From Gnetum montanum (Eukaryota; Streptophyta; Gnetopsida; Gnetales; Gnetaceae), in NCBI GenBank assembly GCA_015680685.1, contig MNCI01018363.1, positions 66,394 through 130,393 of the forward strand: a stretch of 64,000 nucleotides of DNA, given 5' to 3'. The stretch's first letter is position 1, and each line of letters begins with the position of its first letter. This document shows positions 57,590 to 64,000 of the stretch, one piece after another. The position numbers and the translations under genes were made by a program. The notes beneath the pieces are model-generated. The model saw nothing but the letters and a program-made list of their open reading frames with translations, was not told the origin of the DNA and ran no database searches.

Positions 57590-59145
57590 TTTAAGTGTGA
57601 TATGATGGGATAACATCCCTTGAAATTTTCATATTAGTAGATGTCACATCCACCATCATCATCTAATTCAGGTTTTGCAGCTTCATCTATTACAACAACT
57701 TTGCCCTTACACCTTTGGTAGGCATGTTTAGCTTCTTTTTTCCTCTTACGACTATGATCACTACTCTACTTTCTTGATTCTTCAATGATTTTTAGAATAG
57801 TTTGGAATTTTTTATTCAATAAATTCCACATTTTATCCACCTTAGTTGAAATTTCAAACATAGATTTTTGGATTGGTAAGGTCTATTTATTGACCACCTC
57901 ATCAAGAGGTGATTCTTCTTCCCTATAACAAAATTAGACTTTCCTCTTTCTGATGGAAGGATCCCTATTATATTTCTTTATACTTTATCATTTCCTCAAT
58001 TCTCCTTCTTCTTTTGCTACTAGCTTAATTAGCCTTTGGATTTTATGGGCTTAGAAATCTGATAGTCTCCTTTGGGCATAAATCACAATATTTCTCCTTA
58101 TTTTTGGTCTAAGTCCATTATTGATATGGCGAAGTTATTCCCTCTAAGAATAACTATGGCTAGGACATTGGTGTATGAAAGAATAGTATCTACCCATTGT
58201 AGCATCCAATGGTTCATGATTTTCTTACTTTCATCCATGGATTTACCTTCTCAAATTAAACACTTTGAAGTATGTATGATACTTAACATTAACTAGCTCT
58301 AACATTTTACTCCACCTGCAGATAGATTCTAGCTCCAAGGATTGGTACTAGCTTTCTACTTCCTTGATGAATGTCTTAGAAAATAGCTTTAATTTCTACC
58401 AATAATTTTCAATATTATATAAGACATAGGTATTATGGAAATATTAGAGATGTGTTTGCAAATCAGAGTTATATCCCCTTTTAAATTTGGAAATATTATT
58501 CATGTCTAGGCACTTGATCCAACAATCTCTAACATGATTGGATGGAATTTTTATAGCCTTTGCAATATTTAGCATGCTTTAAGTTGCCAACAAGGGTTTA
58601 TCATCATCATTATTTTGTTGTCACTGATGATGTCCTCTAATATTCCTTCATTCATTGTGGGCTCGATGATCATTATTTTTGTCTGGTTATTCACCTATAT
58701 CATGATTATTCTTTCTATAACATTTGTCTGAACTAGAAAAGAAAGATGAAAAAGATGCAAATGAAGAGGTCAAAGAGGGAGGAGGACTATCATCACCATG
58801 GTATCTACCGACTTCCCTTCAATTTTCATGACCACATTCATTAGCTTTATTATCATTTTGATGATTATTCAAGCCCCTACCTTGACTACCATCTTTACCT
58901 AAATGTGGTTTGTTGATAGTGGAATGTAGATTTAGGTTCACATCCCCATGACTAGTAACAAGGAATGGAGAATTTTCATATTGATAGTTCCCAAAGGAAG
59001 GGTCCTCATTGTCATCTTGGTTAAGTAGAAACAAGGGATTGGTGAATATTTTCCCCTTCATGAATTCATGTTGCTTCTTCCAATGTCGATCTATCCTGCA
59101 TTGTGTTTTAGTGGGATGGTAGTCTCGGTAGTTGTAATCATGCAC
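57590..59145 (-). pseudogene. Gag region of element 2
   Basis: The 108-codon frame 59145-58819 (YRDYHPTKTQCRIDRHWKKQ, then an Asn/Asp/His-rich tail) matches the element 1 segments DMRDYYPTD and the charged region after it. Further down the minus strand (58520-57800) many small frames are collinear with the gag core of element 1. No knuckle was found. Heavy decay prevents exact ends. Confidence 0.5.
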
Positions 59146-59520
59146 AACATACTCCTATTGAAGATCATGGATGCCTAACTTCTTAAGAGTTTGAAGTATC
59201 ATCACAAGCACAAATCAATCAGGAGGCATTACAATGTTGCCTTCCATGTCACACCATTACAATTGTTCATCTTATATAGGATGAAGGTGAAGTTATGCAG
59301 ATACTCATCTAGATGAGTATATACGAGCTTGCATTCTTGAGGGACATGCGGTTTCGTATCATCTCACCTATGAGAATAAGAAATTTTTTAAAATAAATAA
59401 AATATTGATGTGCTTATGTGATTATATTATGTGTTAGAATGATTTTGACCTTAGGGTTTTTCCAACGATGCTAATGATATCCACTAAACCTAGATAGTGC
59501 ACATTTTATACAAAAAGAGT

Positions 59521-59538
59521 CCTCAGAAATGGCACCAA
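59521..59538 (-). other. Primer-binding site of element 2 (decayed)
   Basis: The minus strand reads TGGTGCCATTTCTGAGGA, one base from the LTR edge, exactly as in element 1. It resembles the tRNA-Asp-class site with several changes. Confidence 0.65.
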
Positions 59539-59539
59539 T

Positions 59540-59584
59540 GATAAGTAGTGAAGGTACCCCTACACTCAACCATACACTCATCAC
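59540..59584 (-). repeat. 5' LTR of element 2, collapsed to 45 bp
   Basis: TGATAAGTAGTGAAGGTACC and the next ~16 bp match the start of the left LTR. The sequence then jumps to CACTCATCA, the LTR end. About 850 bp are missing. Confidence 0.8.
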
Positions 59585-59589
59585 TTATT
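59585..59589. repeat. Target-site duplication of element 2, right (CTTAT)
   Basis: Matches CCTAT at 48118-48122 except for one transition. Confidence 0.7.
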
Positions 59590-61592
59590 AACAAATAAGG
59601 CTTGTTCTTATCTAATTTAATAATGAAGTGGTAACTTAAGGTGACTTTTTTTGAAAAAAAAATTAAAATTACTATATGAAGATTTATTCCAGTTGTTATT
59701 GATCTTATATTTTATGTGACTTTAATTTTATTGAAGTTACCAAATTTAATTAATATTTTATTATCTTATATGGTTTGTTAATTATAAACATGATGAAGAA
59801 TCATGTTTCCACTTCCTATACAAGTTTGTTCACATTTATTCATGATAGCAATTTAAAATTCTCCATCCTAGACCAAGTTAGGTTGTTGTAGCAATGATGC
59901 CTTGATGGACACAACTATTACAACACTTATAATTGTTTTTAAAAATTAATAAAAATATTATGTTCTTATATGCTATGAAATGTGTACTTTAGAGAATTTT
60001 TGTAATTGATGGGATGTGTTCATGTAGTTTGACTATTTTTTGATTTTTGGTTTCGATGTCCTATGTAAAAAAATATGATTTTATTTTAATGCATTGTTTA
60101 GATGGTTAAGAAATTGTTCACTCCACTTGTAAGTTGCATGAGTTCATTTGATTACAATGAAAATTTAAGATATTAATTTCTCACCCATATTTAATCATGC
60201 TATTAACAAATCTTTTCCTTATAACATTTATTAAATAATAATTTTTAAATTTCTATTTGAATAAAATAACTATGCATTAAATAATTTTTGCCTTAATTGA
60301 AGGGAAACCTTAGATTGTTAATTTGCAAAGTTAATCAATGGTTAAACACAATATAATTACCAATGCATAAGTTTACATAGATTAGTAATTCATTTAAAAG
60401 CTAATAAACTATTTTCCTCAAATAGTAAAGAACCAATTATGAAAAAATTACAAGCAAGTTAAAAATATATGAAAAACCATTATTTATCACGCTCGTCTCC
60501 CTTTGGACAATGATTAGAATTAATTTTGGATAAAGTGGATACAACTAGGATAGGTATTCTTGCTGTTGTGACTAGTTCCCAGCTTCGCAAATGAATCACC
60601 ATCACAAACTTGTGATGACTAATCGAATTGACTAAAAATGTTTTGCATTCTATGTGCATGTCTAACAAACATAAAGAACAAAACATGGTTATGTGTAGTT
60701 AATTGATGGGCCAGAGTAGGGTATTAAAGGTGCACTAGGAAGTTTCTGTGTAGCTTTATCATGGTGTAAATGAACTTGTACAAATCTTAACTAATGGATC
60801 ATGGGAAAACATTGCAAAATTGCTATAAACTTTGTTGGGCCTATACCATATTTACGTAAAATGAACAAAATTTGTATGTTTTTCACTCCTCAGATAGCTT
60901 GAGCAATACTAAATTGTGTCTATAAGGTAGGACAATTTGAACCATTGATGCCTACCTCTGAAGGAAAAGGAATAATTAAAAGTCCATATGAACCTAGCTT
61001 GTAAGAAACAAGCTCTAAACAATTGATGACAAGTACTACCAGTTGAGAAATCTTCAAGTTGCATGATTGCAAGGTAGTCCAGAATATTGGATTAGATTTC
61101 AAGTTTGTAGAAATCTAGTGAGGATCATATGCCATGGATAACTAGTTTTTGAAGACATTGACAACAATTGACCAAGTTTTTTCAGCCATTATTATTCATG
61201 AAAACATCATTGAGGTAGCATTCTTGTAGGTATGCCATTTTTTCATCATAGTACTCATCATCATTAGCAAGTCTATGCAATCCCACATCTCTAACTTTAG
61301 GTATGTAGAGTCAAATTTTAAAATTTAAGATGAAAAAAATAGAAACAAACTATGTAGAAAAAAGAGAGAAAGAGGCTAAACGATGAAAATGGGATTTCAC
61401 ATCCTTGGCTAAATTAGGACAATGATGGGGCACTTTCACATTAACCCCTCAATCCAATTTATACATAATTTATTTCTATATTTGAGATAGAATACGATGG
61501 AACTTGCCAATATCATATCTAGGAAATTACTGAACTAAGGAAGGTGAGAAAGGATATTTCTAAATATATCTCCAATACGTCCCCTCTAGTGG
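59590..61592. other. AT-rich stretch without recognisable genes
   Basis: Host or older repeat DNA between element 2 and the next LTR. No motif is recognised in the short frames. Confidence 0.5.
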
Positions 61593-62136
61593 TGATGAGT
61601 AGCTAATGAGCAATGGAGCAATCCCAACACTTTACCATACAAGTCATAAGTGCTAGCATGTGACTAGATCATAATTCATGGATGGACAATGTAATTATGT
61701 TAGTAATTGATGTTAAGTTTGAGATCGTTGTCTTTCCAATTTGAGCTAGTGAAGTTCAAGTGTATGGTTTAGCTCTTAGTGAGGCTTATGATTAATTCAT
61801 GTTGTTTAGGCCCTTAATACTCCTAAATATAAACATGATTAAAGATAAAGTTCTAAGTCTAATTAACTTGGAAAACATAAGTCTAACTTAGCCTAGTGCA
61901 ATGGATATCTAGTCCTAATCTACCATACACACCTTGGACTCATGTAGTTATCACTAGGATTACTAAGTGGTATTATTACTAAGAAAATCAATCAACACCA
62001 CTACTAGGTTATCATATAACCACACTTAGCACTTGCAACCAATCATATCCATTTCTCTTACTAATAACATGTAAAGAAAACTGCTTAAAATATAAATGAT
62101 AACTAAGAAAGCAAGAAAATTATTCTAAATAAACAT
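61593..62136 (-). repeat. Diverged LTR fragment of the same family (element D)
   Basis: Begins TGATGAGTAGC and carries diverged copies of family landmarks: CACTTTACCATACAAG, CGTTGTCTTTCCA, GTATGGTTTAG, CTAAGTCTAATTAAC and TACACACC. The similarity stops abruptly at 62136, where element 3 starts; the remainder presumably lies beyond the window. Confidence 0.65.
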
Positions 62137-63145
62137 TGATGAGTGGCGAGGTACCCCTACACTCTACCATACGAATATGAGCGTACACGCGTGATCCGGT
62201 CGAACTCCACAGACTAAATGCCTTAACACCACAAGAAACGTTTGGGGTTAATCATTCGTTGTCTTTCCAGGCTTGCTTGTATGTGTCACGGTGTATGGTT
62301 AAGTAAGTCTGAGGTATGTGATTTTTTTGGTATTTTCAAGTTTATCTCCTATGCTATCAGAGGAAAGGGTTGAGAAACTAAGCTAACTCTAACTAAAGAT
62401 CTAAGTCTAAATTAACTAGCATCAGCATCCGCTCCCACTTACCGGACACACCCTGAACTATGCAACTATGGCTTACCAAACGCTAACCATTACTGGGATC
62501 GCCACATGTAACGCAAGTGCTCAAAGTGATCGTACTAAGGCACCTATTTAGCTTAAGTATGATAAGCAGCCGATTCCTTAGCTAGCCGTACACACCCGTG
62601 GGTGCTTGTAACTAAGTCGTACTTATCACACGTTCTAGCCTAGCAATGAGCAGCCGATTCCTCAACTAGCCGTACACATTGGACTACCACTAGGATTACC
62701 AAGCGCAGAACCCTGGAATACGCTACTGGGTTATCAAGCAACCAATGCTCGTAGTTAAGTCGTACTCATGTGTTGCGGCAAGCAGCCGATTCCTTGATTA
62801 GCCGTACATGTCCGTAGATGCTCGTAATCGAGTCGTACTTGCGCGCACTAGGAAAGTAGTAAAAAAACAACAGTAAAACCATGTACTGCAAGGTTTATCC
62901 AATCAAGTTCATCTTTATTTCCATACACAACTTGGGTTCAGGTTTACAAGCTGCTCGAATAAAGAGCCGTTCAATCTAGGACTCCTATTGCGGGCAAATG
63001 GGAAAAATTCTAACTCTGGAGTGATAAATCTGCCAGAGCTTTGCTACTTCTAGCCAGGATTGGGAAATGAGGGGAGTGCCACCTCTTATTTATAGATATG
63101 GCGGCGGACCGCGATATCGCGGCACATGCAGGTCGCGTCTCATCA
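62137..63145 (-). repeat. 3' LTR of element 3 (1009 bp)
   Basis: Edges TGATGAGTGGCG and CTCATCA. It has three copies of the CAGCCGATTCCT...CCGTACA module (near 62567, 62648 and 62787), against two in element 1. A minus-strand TATAAATA lies at 63094-63087. One GATATCGCGG palindrome remains near the tip. Confidence 0.88.
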
Positions 63146-64000
63146 TACCCTCATGACTGAATGAAAACTCGTCCTCGAGTTCCTTACAATGATATCAGTT
63201 AGGTATGGGATTATTAGGGAAAATGGAACTAATGGGATGACATGTGAATGGTATTTTTTACAAGACTTGACAAAACTGGTGTTCATGACAACAAGGGTGA
63301 ACACCTTATTACAATGACATCAGGCCACATTTGGCAGCTGAGAGAAAAGAGGAGAGAGAAGAGTCTTGCTGCTGCCAATGCCTAGATTGCGCCTTCTGTT
63401 GTCCATCTGTAAGCGCATTATCGATCCTACTCCTTGCATAGCTGCTTCAGCGCTGCTCCACTCCAAGTGTTTTCTCCAGATCCATTCTGTTATTGTATGA
63501 CTGCCATATGCACACACAACACAATCATATATTAGCAAGGGTAATTGAATCATTCAGTAAGGCATACCTTGCTGCGGTGTAAGTTCATTGGCTAAGTTGT
63601 GGTATGGCTGATATGCATCTGAGAAAGTGTAAATAATGACTACCGAAGGTGTAGGGGTTAGGAAAAGAAATGAAAAAATTCGGGGCTTAGGATAAAAATC
63701 GAAAAATCAGGCCCCGTACCCCCATGACTGATCGCGAACCTCTGGTAGCGTTAGAATGGAGAAAGAAAAGGAATAGGAACGATAGGTAAAAACGGACAAC
63801 TATGGCATCGATAAAAGGGATGTCATGATGGAAATGAACAAAAATGTTAATTAATTGCAAAACTTTAAGGAAAAGAAGTTAACTAATGTTCCAAATAGGA
63901 ATGTCAGTGGGTCCTCCCCAAAGTAGGCTCATGCCCTTAATGCCCTGACAATCCCACATTCAAAGAGTCCGTGGGCTCTGGGAATGTCCTTTGGAAACAA
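62137..64000 (-). mobile_element. LTR retrotransposon 3 (3' end only; continues past window)
   Basis: The left LTR (62137-63145), the polypurine tract and 855 bp of interior are present. The interior is collinear with 14829-15690 of element 1, so it belongs to the same subfamily. No protein-coding part is inside the window. The left flank is AACAT (62132-62136), which should reappear after its right LTR. Confidence 0.85.

Larger units (their letters stand above)
48123..59584 (-). mobile_element. LTR retrotransposon 2 (Ty3-like, near full-length interior)
   Basis: The minus strand carries, in order, a primer-binding site (59538-59521), gag, protease, reverse transcriptase, RNase H, integrase, an extra coiled-coil ORF, a polypurine tract and the 3' LTR. 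The extra ORF after integrase and the tRNA-Asp-class primer site suggest the Athila/Tat side of plant Ty3 elements (inference from layout). LTR and interior share many words with element 1. All genes carry multiple stops. The 5' LTR is reduced to 45 bp. Confidence 0.85.

Overview
This window looks like nuclear DNA from a land plant with a large, repeat-rich genome. The evidence is plant-type Ty3 (gypsy) and Ty1 (copia) LTR retrotransposons, a plant L1-type LINE, plant receptor-kinase and LRR-receptor remains, and T-rich introns with GT...AG borders. A gymnosperm would fit the old decayed elements and the TE-filled intron, but that is a guess. I found no complete, intact host gene. Almost everything recognisable is a relic, and many in-frame stops are explained by C-to-T change (CAG/CAA to TAG/TAA, CGA to TGA, TGG to TAG).

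Layout. 1-3193: plus-strand intron-bearing relic gene resembling the plant 'putative transposon protein' family, ending in a coiled-coil tail. 3.57-9.65 kb: 5' half of a minus-strand Ty3 element (protease, gag, a 17-bp satellite-like leader, and an LTR with ~190-bp repeats). 10.2-11.05 kb: an unknown minus-strand fragment with an exact 42-bp duplication, then the C-terminal ARM part of a PUB-type U-box ubiquitin ligase. 11.3-13.9 and 20.77-21.76 kb: a MULE-type transposase-like gene split by LTR retrotransposon 1 (13914-20766). That element has TG...CA LTRs, a primer-binding site, a polypurine tract and a perfect GGGAC target duplication, but no reverse transcriptase or integrase.

24.68-35.24 kb: a decayed receptor-like kinase gene (WAK-like extracellular exons, membrane segment, P-loop exon, catalytic-loop/DFG exon). 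One of its introns has grown to 8.1 kb through a copia fragment and a Ty3 element (27969-34752). 35.54-37.67 kb: a convergent, frameshifted LRR receptor pseudogene without a kinase domain. 38.6-43.5 kb: an L1-type LINE (ORF1 zinc knuckle, endonuclease, reverse transcriptase, C-terminal zinc motif).

48123-59584: LTR retrotransposon 2, a longer relative of element 1 on the minus strand. It keeps gag, protease, RT, RNase H and integrase traces plus an extra coiled-coil ORF. Its 5' LTR has collapsed to 45 bp, and the target duplication is near-perfect. 61593-64000: a diverged LTR of the same family interrupted at 62137 by element 3, which continues past the window end. Elements 1 and 3 look like a non-autonomous subfamily that may have depended on an element-2-like relative. 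I see no operon, CRISPR array, tRNA or rRNA.
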